A stretch of 58,583 bases of DNA from Paracoccaceae bacterium (GTDB taxonomy: Bacteria; Pseudomonadota; Alphaproteobacteria; Rhodobacterales; Rhodobacteraceae). The translations under genes and the position numbers were made by a program. The notes under the pieces were generated by a model. The model did no database searches. It had not been told where the DNA came from and worked only from the letters and a program-made list of their open reading frames with translations. The stretch is from positions 1-58,583 of the forward strand of contig JAFMKS010000007.1 in assembly GCA_017852835.1 (NCBI GenBank). The letters run 5' to 3'. Within the stretch, counting starts at the first letter, position 1. The number at the start of each line of letters is the position of its first letter. Positions 38,394-48,295 of this stretch are shown piece by piece.

Positions 38394-38825
38394 TCAGTCA
38401 ACCTTTTGACGCGCTTTGGCGCTGTCCACGTCTGTAATGCCCAGCAGACTTGCAACCAGTCGGATCAATGCATCTTCTTCTGCATTCCGCTCTCCGTCGG
38501 CAAGCGCAATTTTCCACAGCGCTTCAATTACTGCCAGACGCTCTTCATAAGCCACGCATTCTTTGATCGCGCGGGTGAAACGCACGGTGTCGGGCGCTTC
38601 GGCCTCTAAAGATTCGCCTTCTTTGCGTAATGCGTCTGCATCAGCATCGGCAAGGGCGTAGCGTGTCGCCAGGACGCGATCAATGTTGGCAATCTCGACA
38701 CTTGCATAATCTCCATCGGATCGGGCCACGCGCACCAGTAGGGCGGCGATCGCCAAACGCGCGTCCGTATCACTGAGTGGTTCTGGTGCGGGCGAAAGTA
38801 GACGGTTTAAAAAATCACCAATCAT
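38394..38825 (-). CDS. TerB-family tellurite-resistance-like protein
   Basis: A 143-aa all-helical protein. The core ARLAIAALLVRVARSDGDYASVEIANIDRVL and the repeat EALWKIALADGERNAEEDALIRLVASLLGI fit the TerB (DUF533-like) fold with its acidic metal-binding positions. Its role in tellurite resistance is unproven for this branch. ATG 38825 overlaps the upstream DUF1330 stop as ATGA. Confidence 0.85.
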   Translation of the reverse strand: MIGDFLNRLLSPAPEPLSDTDARLAIAALLVRVARSDGDYASVEIANIDRVLATRYALADADADALRKEGESLEAEAPDTVRFTRAIKECVAYEERLAVIEALWKIALADGERNAEEDALIRLVASLLGITDVDSAKARQKVD

Positions 38826-39118
38826 TCGCCGCCATACCCTTCGACAATGACCATATCGCCTGCAGAAACCTTGGCGCGGATTTCGAATGCCGCGCGATAC
38901 TCGGGGCTTTCGTAACAAGCGCGCGCTGTTTGGATATCGTCAAACTCTAGGACGACAGTGCGGGGACGCACGGTACCTTCTTCCACGGTTTGTTCGCCGC
39001 CGCGCACCAAAAACCGCGCCCCAAATTTTTCAAACGCTACTGCGTTTGCTTTTCTATATTCTTCGTACACCACGGGGTCCTCGACAGTGACGTGGCCAAT
39101 CCAATATCCCTTTGGCAT
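38822..39118 (-). CDS. DUF1330 domain protein
   Basis: A 98-aa ferredoxin-like alpha/beta-barrel protein. KGYWIGHVTVEDPVVYEEYRKAN, RFLVRGGEQTVEEG and FDDIQTARACYESPEY are family blocks. Function unknown. AAGGAAA sits 4 nt before the ATG at 39118. It starts 11 nt after the rlmJ stop, so it belongs to the pyrG-rlmJ-DUF1330-terB-phnD-like transcription unit. Confidence 0.88.
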   Translation of the reverse strand: MPKGYWIGHVTVEDPVVYEEYRKANAVAFEKFGARFLVRGGEQTVEEGTVRPRTVVLEFDDIQTARACYESPEYRAAFEIRAKVSAGDMVIVEGYGGE

Positions 39119-39129
39119 TGCGTTTCCTT

Positions 39130-39912
39130 TCAAGTCAGTTTGCCGAAGATATCAGCAATACGGTTCAACTCATCTGATAAACCAAATGGGGGGTTCACAA
39201 TGAAAAGTCCAGAACCCACCATTCTGTGCCCTTCACGCGCAGGTGGAAAAGTCACCTCGGCACGCAGCCCATCAGGATGATTTTTGATCAATGCTGTTAA
39301 CATGGGGTCATGCACCCCAGAGGTTAAAACAGGGTACCACAGCATGATAATCCCCACGTTCCACTTTTTGTGCAGTTTCGCGATCAGCGGCGGGATCGTG
39401 GCATAATCACTTTTGATTTCGTAGCTCGGGTCAATCAACAGCAGTCCACGTCGAGGGGTCGGGGGGCACAAACTTTGCGCAAGTTGATAGCCGTCTTGTT
39501 GGTACACTTTGGCCTTCTTGCCTATCGCGTCCCGTAGGGCGCTGGCTTCTTGCGGGTGCAGTTCTGCCAAATGCATATGATCCGTGTTTCGCAGTAAATC
39601 GCCTCCGATCCAGGGTGAACCTGGGTAATGGCGCGGTCCAAATGCGTCGCGCACCCTATTCAACGCGCGCAAATAGGGATGATCCGATCCCAATCCCGCT
39701 TGGATCAGTTCATTTTCGATACCCTTCGCAGCCTCGCCCGTTTTTTGCGCCGCATCAGAGGCAAGATCATAAAGCGCGCGCCCCGAATGCGTTTCGATGT
39801 AGCTGATCGGTTTATCCTTGACTGTTAAATAGGCCAACACCCACGCAAGGGCCGCATGTTTTTGCACATCGGCCAAATTGCCCGCGTGAAAGATATGTTG
39901 ATAGGACAGCAT
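39130..39912 (-). CDS. rlmJ: 23S rRNA (adenine-2030-N6) methyltransferase RlmJ
   Basis: The 260-aa SAM-dependent enzyme methylates A2030 of 23S rRNA. The N-terminal MLSYQHIFHAGNLADVQKHA is highly characteristic. The catalytic motif is LLLIDPSYE (DPPY-type with S), near the middle, and IMLWYPVL follows. It lies 27 nt downstream of pyrG. Confidence 0.93.
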   Translation of the reverse strand: MLSYQHIFHAGNLADVQKHAALAWVLAYLTVKDKPISYIETHSGRALYDLASDAAQKTGEAAKGIENELIQAGLGSDHPYLRALNRVRDAFGPRHYPGSPWIGGDLLRNTDHMHLAELHPQEASALRDAIGKKAKVYQQDGYQLAQSLCPPTPRRGLLLIDPSYEIKSDYATIPPLIAKLHKKWNVGIIMLWYPVLTSGVHDPMLTALIKNHPDGLRAEVTFPPAREGHRMVGSGLFIVNPPFGLSDELNRIADIFGKLT

Positions 39913-39939
39913 CCCTAAGATGTGCCAGCGATTAGCGCA

Positions 39940-41583
39940 TTAAACAAGTCGGCTGGTATCTTTGGCAGCGCGGACAAAATCCGCGAATAAGGGATGTGGT
40001 TCAAATGGTTTGGATTTCAGCTCTGGATGGAACTGAACGCCAATGAACCAAGGATGATCTTCCCATTCAACAATTTCTGGCAGGCGACCATCTGGGGACA
40101 TGCCTGAAAATTTCAGGCCTGCTTTTTCCAACTGTTCACGGTAGCGGATGTCAACTTCGTATCTGTGGCGATGGCGTTCCTCGATTGAGGTTGTGCCATA
40201 GACCTCTGCAACCTTTGTTCCTTCGCCCAATGACGCGGAGTAGGCACCCAAACGCATTGTGCCGCCTTTATCATCGGTGACCTTGCGGGCCACTGTGCGA
40301 TTTCCTTGGACCCATTCTTTCAGATGGTAAACCACAGGTTCAAACCGTTTTTCGCCCGCTTCGTGATCAAATTCTTCTGATCCCGCATCTTTTAGCCCCG
40401 CAACATTCCGCGCCGCTTCGATCACGGCCATCTGCATGCCCAAACAAATCCCAAGGTATGGAATTTTATGTTCGCGCGCAAATGTAGCAGCTTTGATTTT
40501 GCCTTCGGTGCCGCGTTCGCCAAATCCGCCTGGTACCAAAATCGCATGGAACCCTTGCAGGTAGGGTGCTGGATCTTCTTTATCGAAAATCTCTGCATCT
40601 ACCCATTCCACATTCACCTTCACACGGTTTGCCATGCCGCCGTGCGTCAAGGCCTCGGCAATGGATTTATACGCATCCTCAAGCTGTGTATATTTCCCAA
40701 CAATGGCAACTTTGACTTCACCCTCTGGGTTGTAAATGCGGTCTGCCACGTCGTTCCAGCGCACCAAATCAGGTTTTGGGGCAGGGGCAATACCAAAGGC
40801 GTCCAAGACGGCCTGATCTAAACCTTCACGGTGATAGGCCAGCGGCGCCTCGTAAATAGATTTCAGGTCCTGCGCTGCAATCACGCTGTCTTTGCGCACA
40901 TTACAGAATAGCGCCAATTTTTCGCGTTCTTTTTCAGGAATTGGTCCCTCCGAACGACAAACCAGAATATCTGGTGCCAAGCCGATTGATCGGAGTTCTT
41001 TGACCGAGTGCTGTGTTGGTTTTGTTTTCAACTCGCCTGATGCGTTGATAAACGGCAACAGGGTAAGGTGCATGAAAATACACTGACCGCGCGGTTTATC
41101 TTGTGAAAACTGGCGGATCGCTTCGAAAAATGGCAATCCTTCGATGTCACCAACTGTGCCGCCGATTTCACATAACATGAAATCCACTTCGTCTTCACCT
41201 ATTGAGATGAAGTCTTTGATCTCATTCGTAACGTGTGGGATCACCTGAATGGTTTTTCCCAAATAATCACCACGACGTTCCTTTTCCAATACGTTGGAAT
41301 AGATACGCCCGGATGAGATCGAGTCGGTGTTACGCGCGGCTACTCCTGTGAAGCGCTCATAGTGGCCAAGGTCCAAATCTGTTTCCGCGCCATCGTCGGT
41401 TACGAAAACTTCGCCGTGTTCAAACGGGCTCATCGTTCCTGGATCAACGTTTAGATAGGGGTCCAATTTGCGAAGACGTACGCTATACCCACGCGCTTGT
41501 AACAATGCACCAAGGGCCGCAGAGGCAAGGCCCTTTCCAAGCGAAGACACCACACCACCAGTGATAAAAACAAAACGCGCCAT
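39940..41583 (-). CDS. pyrG: CTP synthase
   Basis: Aminates UTP to CTP with glutamine. The 547-aa protein has the N-terminal synthase domain ([22 protein letters not shown], then [21 protein letters not shown]) and a C-terminal GATase domain with the nucleophile elbow GICLGMQ and FHPELKS. ATG 41583 gives the universal [10 protein letters not shown] start; GGGAGAG lies about 9 nt upstream. It follows secG with two stem-loops between them. Confidence 0.97.
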   Translation of the reverse strand: MARFVFITGGVVSSLGKGLASAALGALLQARGYSVRLRKLDPYLNVDPGTMSPFEHGEVFVTDDGAETDLDLGHYERFTGVAARNTDSISSGRIYSNVLEKERRGDYLGKTIQVIPHVTNEIKDFISIGEDEVDFMLCEIGGTVGDIEGLPFFEAIRQFSQDKPRGQCIFMHLTLLPFINASGELKTKPTQHSVKELRSIGLAPDILVCRSEGPIPEKEREKLALFCNVRKDSVIAAQDLKSIYEAPLAYHREGLDQAVLDAFGIAPAPKPDLVRWNDVADRIYNPEGEVKVAIVGKYTQLEDAYKSIAEALTHGGMANRVKVNVEWVDAEIFDKEDPAPYLQGFHAILVPGGFGERGTEGKIKAATFAREHKIPYLGICLGMQMAVIEAARNVAGLKDAGSEEFDHEAGEKRFEPVVYHLKEWVQGNRTVARKVTDDKGGTMRLGAYSASLGEGTKVAEVYGTTSIEERHRHRYEVDIRYREQLEKAGLKFSGMSPDGRLPEIVEWEDHPWFIGVQFHPELKSKPFEPHPLFADFVRAAKDTSRLV

Positions 41584-41686
41584 ATATTGAAACTCTCCCG
41601 TAGTGTTGGGCATGGATGCCATCATGAATCGGTCCCATAGGCGCAAAGTGTGCCATGTACCACGGGTCTTAAGATATAAAGGATTC

Positions 41687-41726
41687 GCAAAATTTTGCAA
41701 GCGAACCGCAACATTATGTTGCGGTT
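41687..41726 (-). promoter_or_regulatory. Two stem-loops in the pyrG leader
   Basis: A 10-bp perfect hairpin AACCGCAACA (41704-41713)/TGTTGCGGTT (41717-41726) with a 3-nt loop lies next to the 12-nt palindrome GCAAAATTTTGC (41687-41698). They sit between the secG stop and the pyrG start. There is no clean U-tract; they could be a weak terminator of secG or a leader element. Confidence 0.4.
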
Positions 41727-41751
41727 ATATTCCTACCCCCAAGGGATAGTA

Positions 41752-42111
41752 TTAATCAGCACTCGGTAGAAGTGGGGCCGTTCCATCGCTGCTGGGCGGC
41801 AATAATTCATCTACGTTCAGGTCAGGTACACCACCTTCTTGTTCCGCAGGGGCAACGCCCAAACGGTCCAATACGGATCCGTCGGATGAATTCTGTGCGG
41901 CAATGATCGTCAGTGTGATCGACGTAATGATGAACGCAATCGCCAAGATCCATGTCGCCTTAGACATTGCGGTGGCTGCACCACGGCTTGACATAACGTT
42001 GTCCCCACCACTGCCCATTCCAAGGCCACCGCCCTCTGAACGCTGAAGCAAAACAATTCCTACCAGCCCCAAGGCTAGCAACAGATGGATGGTGAGTACG
42101 ACGTTTTCCAT
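41752..42111 (-). CDS. secG: Preprotein translocase subunit SecG
   Basis: A 119-aa inner-membrane protein that assists SecYEG. Two membrane segments (VVLTIHLLLALGLVGIVLL and TWILAIAFIITSITLTIIA) flank the conserved QRSEGGGLGMGSG loop. The C-terminal tail is Pro/Asp-rich, as in alphaproteobacteria. ATG 42111 has GGGG 4 nt upstream; the frame stays open far upstream without conservation. It is divergent from purA. Confidence 0.93.
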   Translation of the reverse strand: MENVVLTIHLLLALGLVGIVLLQRSEGGGLGMGSGGDNVMSSRGAATAMSKATWILAIAFIITSITLTIIAAQNSSDGSVLDRLGVAPAEQEGGVPDLNVDELLPPSSDGTAPLLPSAD

Positions 42112-42299
42112 TCTACCCCGCAGGTTTTCGACTTGCAGGCGTAGATAGTCATGTTTTGCCCCATGAGCAAGGGGAGAATGTGCCAGAAGTGCGAAGTGAA
42201 TCATATGACTTTTGCCACCTGCGGCAATTTCGTGGTTTCCATGAACAGATTCCCTCTGTATATCAGCGCGGGTTTGATAGCGCATGAGAAAGGCGAGAC

Positions 42300-43592
42300 A
42301 TGGCAAACGTTGTGGTTGTGGGTGCTCAGTGGGGCGATGAAGGCAAGGGCAAAATTGTTGATTGGCTAAGTGAGCGCGCAGATGTGATCGCGCGTTTCCA
42401 AGGGGGCCATAATGCGGGCCACACATTGGTTGTTGATGGCGTGACCTATAAACTGCATGCGTTGCCCAGTGGGGTTGTCCGTGGCGGCAAATTGTCGGTC
42501 ATTGGGAATGGCGTTGTTTTGGATCCATGGCATTTGGTCAAAGAGATTGAAACAGTGCGTGCCCAGGGCGTTGAAATCAGCCCAGCGACATTGATGATTG
42601 CGGAAAATACGCCGCTAATCCTGCCCGTTCATGGCGAATTGGATCGCGCACGAGAGGCCCAGATTAGCGTTGCAAAAATCGGAACAACAGGCCGTGGCAT
42701 TGGCCCAGCTTATGAAGATAAAGTTGGCCGTCGTGCTATTCGTGTGGCGGATTTGGCAGATCCCGCAACGCTTGAGGCGCGTGTTGATCGCCTGCTGCTG
42801 CACCACAACACATTGCGCCGTGGCTTGGGCATGGAAGAAGTGGACCGTGCGGGTTTGATCGCAAAGCTGCAGGAAATTGCACCGGAAATTTTGAAATACG
42901 CAGCGCCTGTTTGGAAAGTGCTGAACGAAAAACGCAAAGCCGGAAAACGTATTCTGTTCGAAGGGGCGCAAGGCGCACTTTTGGATATTGATTTTGGTAC
43001 TTACCCGTTTGTGACCTCGTCCAATGTTTTGGCAGGTCAGGCCTCGGCCGGGACAGGCATTGGGCCAAACTCAATTGATTTCGTACTTGGGATCGTTAAG
43101 GCCTACACAACCCGCGTAGGCGAGGGGCCCTTCCCGACAGAATTATTTGATGCTGATGGTCAGCGTTTGGGTGAACGCGGCCATGAATTTGGAACCACGA
43201 CGGGGCGTAAACGTCGTTGTGGTTGGTTTGATGCGGTTTTGGTCCGTCAAACCTGTGCAACATCGGGTGTTACAGGAATTTCATTGACCAAATTGGATGT
43301 TCTGGACGGATTTGAAACCCTAAAAATTTGTGTCGGATACGAATTGGACGGGGAACGGTTGGAGTATCTACCCACCGCTGCCGACCAACAAGCACGCTGC
43401 ACCCCGATTTACGAAGAAATGCAAGGTTGGAGCGAAAGCACCGAGGGCGCCAAAAGCTGGAACGATTTACCTGCGAATGCGATCAAATACGTGAAACGCA
43501 TTGAAGAGTTGATTGAATGCCCTGTCGCGCTACTCTCTACTTCACCCAAGCGTGAAGACACGATTTTGGTCACCGATCCATTTCAGGACTAA
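42300..43592 (+). CDS. purA: Adenylosuccinate synthetase
   Basis: Makes adenylosuccinate from IMP, aspartate and GTP. The 430-aa protein begins [23 protein letters not shown] (GTP-binding GDEGKG and catalytic Asp/His; [10 protein letters not shown] follows). [20 protein letters not shown] and [12 protein letters not shown] are also present. It is divergent from secG and 2 nt ahead of the DUF2842 gene. Confidence 0.97.
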   Translation: MANVVVVGAQWGDEGKGKIVDWLSERADVIARFQGGHNAGHTLVVDGVTYKLHALPSGVVRGGKLSVIGNGVVLDPWHLVKEIETVRAQGVEISPATLMIAENTPLILPVHGELDRAREAQISVAKIGTTGRGIGPAYEDKVGRRAIRVADLADPATLEARVDRLLLHHNTLRRGLGMEEVDRAGLIAKLQEIAPEILKYAAPVWKVLNEKRKAGKRILFEGAQGALLDIDFGTYPFVTSSNVLAGQASAGTGIGPNSIDFVLGIVKAYTTRVGEGPFPTELFDADGQRLGERGHEFGTTTGRKRRCGWFDAVLVRQTCATSGVTGISLTKLDVLDGFETLKICVGYELDGERLEYLPTAADQQARCTPIYEEMQGWSESTEGAKSWNDLPANAIKYVKRIEELIECPVALLSTSPKREDTILVTDPFQD

Positions 43593-43594
43593 AC

Positions 43595-43810
43595 ATGCTA
43601 AGTTACAAATCACGTCGCAGATTATCTTTGTTGATCCTATTGGTGGGATTACCGCTGTATATCGTCGTGGCAGTGAATGTGATTGCCTTGTTTGACAGAC
43701 CTTCGATCTTGGTCGAAGTGCTTGTCTATGTCTCACTTGGCGTGCTTTGGGCGTTTCCGTTTAAGTATGTGTTCCGCGGCGTGGGTCAGGCAGATCCTGA
43801 CCCAGATTAA
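43595..43810 (+). CDS. DUF2842 small membrane protein
   Basis: A 71-aa protein with two membrane segments (LLILLVGLPLYIVVAVNVIALF and VLVYVSLGVLWAFPFKYVF). The FPFKYVFRGVG-type C-terminus is the DUF2842 hallmark. Function unknown; commonly found after purA in this group. It begins 2 nt after the purA stop, so it is co-transcribed. Confidence 0.9.
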   Translation: MLSYKSRRRLSLLILLVGLPLYIVVAVNVIALFDRPSILVEVLVYVSLGVLWAFPFKYVFRGVGQADPDPD

Positions 43811-43813
43811 TCC

Positions 43814-44410
43814 CTAGTTTGAACCTCCAACTTTGCCGGACAGCACCAATTCAATAAGGGAGCGTGCCTCTTGTCGTGCGTGGCGGGGGTCAATGTCCCG
43901 ATCTGCTTGCGCAACGCTTAGCCAAACACCATCCAAATATGACTGCAAAATGCGGCGCATGGTTTCGCGGAATGGGGCAGGAACCAGAGGGGCAAGTTCC
44001 GCGCGGAAATGTGATTTTACCCTCGATTGGTTGATCCGATGTAACCGCTCTAGATGCGCAGAGTAGGGAGCTGCAGACCAGAATTGCACCCAAAAACTGC
44101 AATGTTGAGGTGTGAAAAATCTGGGGTCAAAATGTGCATCAAAAATCGCATGTAGTCGATCCTTGGGATCCAGTGCGACGTCCAGATATTGTTTGTGCGT
44201 CGCCCCCAAAATGCGCAGCAAGTGTCGCATCGTTTCAAACATCAGTTGGTCCTTGGATCCGAAATAGTAATTGATGCTGGCCGCCGTTGCGCCAATTTCG
44301 GCCGCGATTTCGGACATCGTGACGGCGTGAAATCCCCGTTTGTGTGTTGCTTCAAGTGCTGCAACTATGAACTCTTCATGCCTGATATCGCGGATTTTTT
44401 TTCTAGTCAT
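43814..44410 (-). CDS. betI: TetR-family choline-responsive repressor BetI
   Basis: A 198-aa repressor of the choline-to-betaine genes. The N-terminal HTH (HEEFIVAALEATHKRGFHAV, then MSEIAAEIGATAASINYYFGSKDQLM) and the BetI C-terminal domain (LDVALDPKDRLHAIFDAHF, then FWSAAPYSAHLERLHRINQ) are clear. It is divergent from betB across a 278-nt AT-rich region that carries palindromes. Confidence 0.92.
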   Translation of the reverse strand: MTRKKIRDIRHEEFIVAALEATHKRGFHAVTMSEIAAEIGATAASINYYFGSKDQLMFETMRHLLRILGATHKQYLDVALDPKDRLHAIFDAHFDPRFFTPQHCSFWVQFWSAAPYSAHLERLHRINQSRVKSHFRAELAPLVPAPFRETMRRILQSYLDGVWLSVAQADRDIDPRHARQEARSLIELVLSGKVGGSN

Positions 44411-44468
44411 GGGTTCATGTTATCATAATTTAAATAACAATAGCAAAATTTAAATATTCATATAATAA

Positions 44469-44520
44469 TTAAATGATCATTTAAAAAATGATTTTACTTT
44501 TAAATCATATTGTTCGAACA
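44469..44520. promoter_or_regulatory. Palindromes in the betI-betB spacer (candidate BetI operators)
   Basis: Three elements are visible: the perfect 16-nt palindrome TTAAATGATCATTTAA (44469-44484), the inverted repeat ATGATTT/AAATCAT (44488-44494 and 44502-44508) and the perfect palindrome TGTTCGAACA (44511-44520). They lie just upstream of betI, in a spacer shared with betB. BetI binding is inferred from position. Confidence 0.5.
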
Positions 44521-44688
44521 TTATCAACAAAGGCGTGATTTCACGATTGTGTCCGTTCTGCGCGGAACAGCTAAATTGTGAATGAGCGTCGTGGCAGTGT
44601 CGGTTTTGTTGTGGCAATAGCGGGGCAGCCTCGTCAGCATGTGGGATGTCAACTGGCCCAAAGTGCGCAATGCAAAAGGAAAGACGAA

Positions 44689-46140
44689 ATGCAAATTCAA
44701 CCCGTCGCAAGTCACTTTATCAATGGTGAATATGTCGAAGATACGAATGGGACGCCCATCGATATTGTTTATCCCGCTACAGGTGAAATTATCGGACGTG
44801 TCTATGGGGCGACAGAGGCTGTGATTGAACAGGCGATCACATCAGCGAAGCACGCGCAAAAAGAATGGGCAACAACCTCGGGAACGGAACGTGGTCGCAT
44901 CTTGCGCCGTGCCGCTGATATCCTTCGCGCGCGCAACCGTGATCTGTCTATTTTAGAGACATATGACACGGGCAAACCATTATCAGAAACGCTATATGTG
45001 GATGCCACTAGTGCTGCAGATGCTTTAGAATATTTTGGCGGATTGGCTGGGTCGCTGACAGGTGAACACATCCCTATGGGCGAAAACTGGGCCTATACAA
45101 TCCGCGAGCCATTGGGGCTCTGCGTTGGGATTGGGGCATGGAACTACCCGACACAAATTTCGTGCTGGAAGGGTGCGCCTGCGCTCGCATGCGGAAACGC
45201 CATGATCTTTAAACCATCAGAGACAACACCACTCTGTGCTCTAAAGGTTGCGGAAATCTTGATCGAGGCGGGGTTGCCCAAAGGTCTATACAACGTGATC
45301 CAAGGCTTGGGGGACGTTGGTGCGAAATTGGTCGGCGATACCCGCGTGGACAAAGTATCCTTAACAGGGTCCGTCCCCACAGGTCGCAAGGTTTACGCAG
45401 CCGCGGCTGAGGGTATCAAGCATGTGACTATGGAATTAGGCGGGAAATCTCCGCTGATCATTTTTGATGATGCAGATATTGAAAACGCAGTGGGCGGGGC
45501 GATTTTGGGGAATTTCTATTCCTCAGGGCAGGTTTGTTCAAACGGGACACGTGTTTTTGTGCATGAGGCGATCAAAGACAAATTCCTAGAGCGATTAAGC
45601 GCGCGTTTGCGCGAAGCGATCATTGGTGATCCGCTGGATGAGGCCACAAATTTCGGGCCAATGGTCAGTGAACGTCAGATGAAGATTGTGCAAGATTATA
45701 TTGAGATCGGAAAATCCGAAGGCGCGCGCCTGATTTGTGGCGGGGGACGTTTGGATCGCGACGGATTTTACCTTGAACCGACGGTCTTTGCAGACGTGCG
45801 TGATGACATGACCATTGCACGCGAAGAAATCTTTGGTCCCGTGATGGCGGTGTTGGATTTTACGGATGAAACAGATGTCATCGCGCGGGCAAACGATACT
45901 GAGTTTGGCTTGTCCGCAGGTGTGTTCACAAATGATTTGTCACGCGCACATCGTGTTATTGCTGAATTGGAGGCGGGGAGCTGTTTTATCAATTCCTACA
46001 ACGATGCCCCTGTTGAGGCGCCTTTTGGCGGAGCCAAGTTGTCAGGTGTAGGCCGTGAAAATTCAAAAGCAGCGGTGGAGCATTATTCGCAAATGAAATC
46101 TGTTTTTGTCCGTATGGGAGATGTTGAGGCGCCATTCTAG
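44689..46140 (+). CDS. betB: Betaine-aldehyde dehydrogenase
   Basis: Oxidises betaine aldehyde to glycine betaine with NAD+. The 483-aa length is typical. Motifs: catalytic Glu in [11 protein letters not shown], catalytic Cys in [14 protein letters not shown], and [32 protein letters not shown] 44689 has AAGGAAAG upstream and gives the family N-terminus; the frame is open 37 codons more. It is followed 60 nt later by betA. Confidence 0.94.
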   Translation: MQIQPVASHFINGEYVEDTNGTPIDIVYPATGEIIGRVYGATEAVIEQAITSAKHAQKEWATTSGTERGRILRRAADILRARNRDLSILETYDTGKPLSETLYVDATSAADALEYFGGLAGSLTGEHIPMGENWAYTIREPLGLCVGIGAWNYPTQISCWKGAPALACGNAMIFKPSETTPLCALKVAEILIEAGLPKGLYNVIQGLGDVGAKLVGDTRVDKVSLTGSVPTGRKVYAAAAEGIKHVTMELGGKSPLIIFDDADIENAVGGAILGNFYSSGQVCSNGTRVFVHEAIKDKFLERLSARLREAIIGDPLDEATNFGPMVSERQMKIVQDYIEIGKSEGARLICGGGRLDRDGFYLEPTVFADVRDDMTIAREEIFGPVMAVLDFTDETDVIARANDTEFGLSAGVFTNDLSRAHRVIAELEAGSCFINSYNDAPVEAPFGGAKLSGVGRENSKAAVEHYSQMKSVFVRMGDVEAPF

Positions 46141-46143
46141 GTC

Positions 46144-46184
46144 CATTGGACCGCCGCCCACCCACCCACCCCGTGGCTCCAATG
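46144..46184. other. G-quadruplex-forming run within a hairpin, between betB and betA
   Basis: The top strand reads CCCACCCACCCACCCC (46157-46172), so the bottom strand has GGGGTGGGTGGGTGGG, four G-tracts with one-base loops, an ideal quadruplex motif. It is flanked by the inverted repeat CATTGGA (46144-46150)/TCCAATG (46178-46184). The G-rich strand is the template for betBA transcription. Confidence 0.7.
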
Positions 46185-46200
46185 TACCCAGGAGGAAAGC

Positions 46201-47859
46201 ATGCAAGCAGATTACGTGATCGTCGGTGCGGGAAGCGCCGGATGTGCTATGGCCTATCGGTTAAGCGAGGCGGGCCACAGTGTGATCGTAATTGAATTCG
46301 GTGGCAGTGATGCAGGCCCCCTAATTCAAATGCCGGGTGCCTTAAGTTATCCAATGAATATGTCGCGGTATGATTGGGGGTATTGGTCCGAGCCAGAACC
46401 CTATTTGGGGGGGCGCCAGTTGGCCTGCCCAAGGGGTAAGGTGATTGGTGGATCATCCAGTATTAATGGCATGGTCTACGTGCGCGGGCATGCGCGCGAT
46501 TTTGATACGTGGTCGGAAATGGGTGCGCATGGTTGGTCTTATGCCGATGTGCTTCCCTATTATTTGCGCCAAGAAAGCTGGACATCTGCGGGACATGGCG
46601 GTGATCCCGAATGGCGTGGGGAAAACGGCCCACTGCATGTGACACGGGGCAAGCGTGACAATCCGTTGGTTACAGCCTTTGTCGAGGCGGGTGTACAAGC
46701 GGGGTACGAAGCAACCGCAGATTATAACGGGCAAAAGCAAGAGGGCTTTGGCCCTATGGAGCAGACCATCCACCACGGGGAACGATGGTCCGCGGCCAAG
46801 GCTTATCTGCGCCCAGCTCTGAAAACAGGCCGCGTGAAGTTGATCAAAGGACTGGCGGAAAAAATTGAAATCACAGAGGGTCAAGCACATGGGGTCCGTG
46901 CCCGCATTAAGGGTGCGAGCCAAGTCATTTCTGCCAATGTGGAAGTGATTATTGCGGCCTCGGCGATTAATTCACCCAAACTCTTGATGCTGTCGGGCAT
47001 TGGTGATGCAGATCATCTGCAAGCGCACGACATACCTGTTGTGGCCGATCGCAAAGGGGTTGGGCAAAATCTTCAGGACCATTTGGAGCTATATATTCAA
47101 ATGGCGGCCAGCCAGCCTGTGTCGCTCTACAAATATTGGAACCTACTTGGCAAGGCTTGGGTCGGCCTGCAGTGGTTGCTGAATAAATCTGGCCCAGGTG
47201 CGTCAAACCAATTTGAAAGTGCTGCCTTCATAAGATCACGCGCAGGTGTCGAATACCCAGACATTCAATATCATTTCCTACCGATAGCTGTGCGATATGA
47301 TGGACAAGCCGCGGCCGAGGGACACGGGTTTCAGGCGCACGTTGGTCCCATGCGAAGCCCATCACGCGGGAGTGTAACCCTGCGATCATCAGATCCCGCA
47401 GAGGCCCCGAAAATTTTGTTCAATTACATGTCCCATGAAAAAGACTGGGAAGATTTCCGCAGGTGCATCCGTTTAACCCGCGAAATTTTCGCGCAAGAGG
47501 CATTTGCTCCATTCGTGTGTCATGAAATTCAACCAGGCGCAGATGTCCAAAGCGATGACGCGTTAAATGCGTTTATCAAGGATCATGTGGAAAGCGCCTA
47601 TCACCCCTGTGGTACCTGTAAAATGGGTGACGCGACTGATACAATGGCCGTGGTTGACCCTGAATGTCGTGTGATTGGGGTTTCTGGCCTGCGTGTCGCA
47701 GATAGCAGTATTTTTCCACAAATCACTAACGGCAATTTGAATGGTCCGTCGATTATGGTGGGCGAAAAGGCATCAGACCACATTTTGGGGCGTCCACCAC
47801 TGCCTGCATCGAACCAAGAACCGTGGATTCACCCAAATTGGGAATCATACCAACGCTAA
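46201..47859 (+). CDS. betA: Choline dehydrogenase
   Basis: A membrane-associated GMC flavoprotein (552 aa) that oxidises choline to betaine aldehyde. The FAD motif [18 protein letters not shown] is at the N-terminus. [15 protein letters not shown] and the C-terminal catalytic region [12 protein letters not shown] (His) and [18 protein letters not shown] are typical of BetA. GGAGGAA precedes the ATG. No choline transporter is seen nearby. Confidence 0.94.
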   Translation: MQADYVIVGAGSAGCAMAYRLSEAGHSVIVIEFGGSDAGPLIQMPGALSYPMNMSRYDWGYWSEPEPYLGGRQLACPRGKVIGGSSSINGMVYVRGHARDFDTWSEMGAHGWSYADVLPYYLRQESWTSAGHGGDPEWRGENGPLHVTRGKRDNPLVTAFVEAGVQAGYEATADYNGQKQEGFGPMEQTIHHGERWSAAKAYLRPALKTGRVKLIKGLAEKIEITEGQAHGVRARIKGASQVISANVEVIIAASAINSPKLLMLSGIGDADHLQAHDIPVVADRKGVGQNLQDHLELYIQMAASQPVSLYKYWNLLGKAWVGLQWLLNKSGPGASNQFESAAFIRSRAGVEYPDIQYHFLPIAVRYDGQAAAEGHGFQAHVGPMRSPSRGSVTLRSSDPAEAPKILFNYMSHEKDWEDFRRCIRLTREIFAQEAFAPFVCHEIQPGADVQSDDALNAFIKDHVESAYHPCGTCKMGDATDTMAVVDPECRVIGVSGLRVADSSIFPQITNGNLNGPSIMVGEKASDHILGRPPLPASNQEPWIHPNWESYQR

Positions 47860-47886
47860 AAAACAAAACGTGTATCCCCTTTAGGG

Positions 47887-47917
47887 GGGGTTTGGGCCAT
47901 CAAAACCCCGCATTTTT
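47887..47917 (+). terminator. Terminator after betA
   Basis: A 7-bp stem GGGGTTT (47887-47893)/AAACCCC (47903-47909) with a 9-nt loop is followed three bases later by five T (47913-47917). A smaller CCCC/GGGG hairpin overlaps its 5' side. Confidence 0.5.
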
Positions 47918-48007
47918 CGCTGATTTGGTCAGGTTTTCCATGTTGCATTTATAAAATGCCGCGTTTGCAAAATTGTTCTCTAAACGTTCCAGTCTGATTT
48001 TGTTAGT

Positions 48008-48295
48008 GTGCTTACAGTATGTCAACTTTGGGACTTTGAAAGAGTGCTACAGGTTGAACAATCCAATGTTTATCGGCTCTCTGCGCATGCAGAGCGTCAT
48101 TGTGTTGCTGACGAAGTCAGCTATTTGGAACGTTTGGTCCAGGCGCGAAAACTGCTTATGGAGCAGCGCAGTGATATGCGTTGCGAATTGCAGCGTTGCC
48201 AGAAGTCCATCGAGCAACTGGGTGATGCGATTAATCTATTGGATGCGATTTTGAACGACGAAGCGCAGCTTAACGAACCCGATAGGGAAGCATAG
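48008..48295 (+). CDS. Possible small coiled-coil protein
   Basis: An open frame of 95 codons with GTG starts at 48008 and 48044. The product would be helical with heptad-like spacing (SYLERLVQARKLLMEQRSDM, then LQRCQKSIEQLGDAINLLDAIL). I do not recognise it. A TTTGCAAA octamer lies upstream at 47964-47971. It overlaps the convergent pccR by 26 nt. The lack of a clear ribosome site keeps confidence low. Confidence 0.4.
   Translation: MLTVCQLWDFERVLQVEQSNVYRLSAHAERHCVADEVSYLERLVQARKLLMEQRSDMRCELQRCQKSIEQLGDAINLLDAILNDEAQLNEPDREA

Noticed and set aside
39940-41700. Long upstream extensions of pyrG, secG, betB, thyX and similar frames
   Set aside because: The extra N-termini are unlike the families and lack ribosome sites; internal ATG codons with good sites give standard starts.
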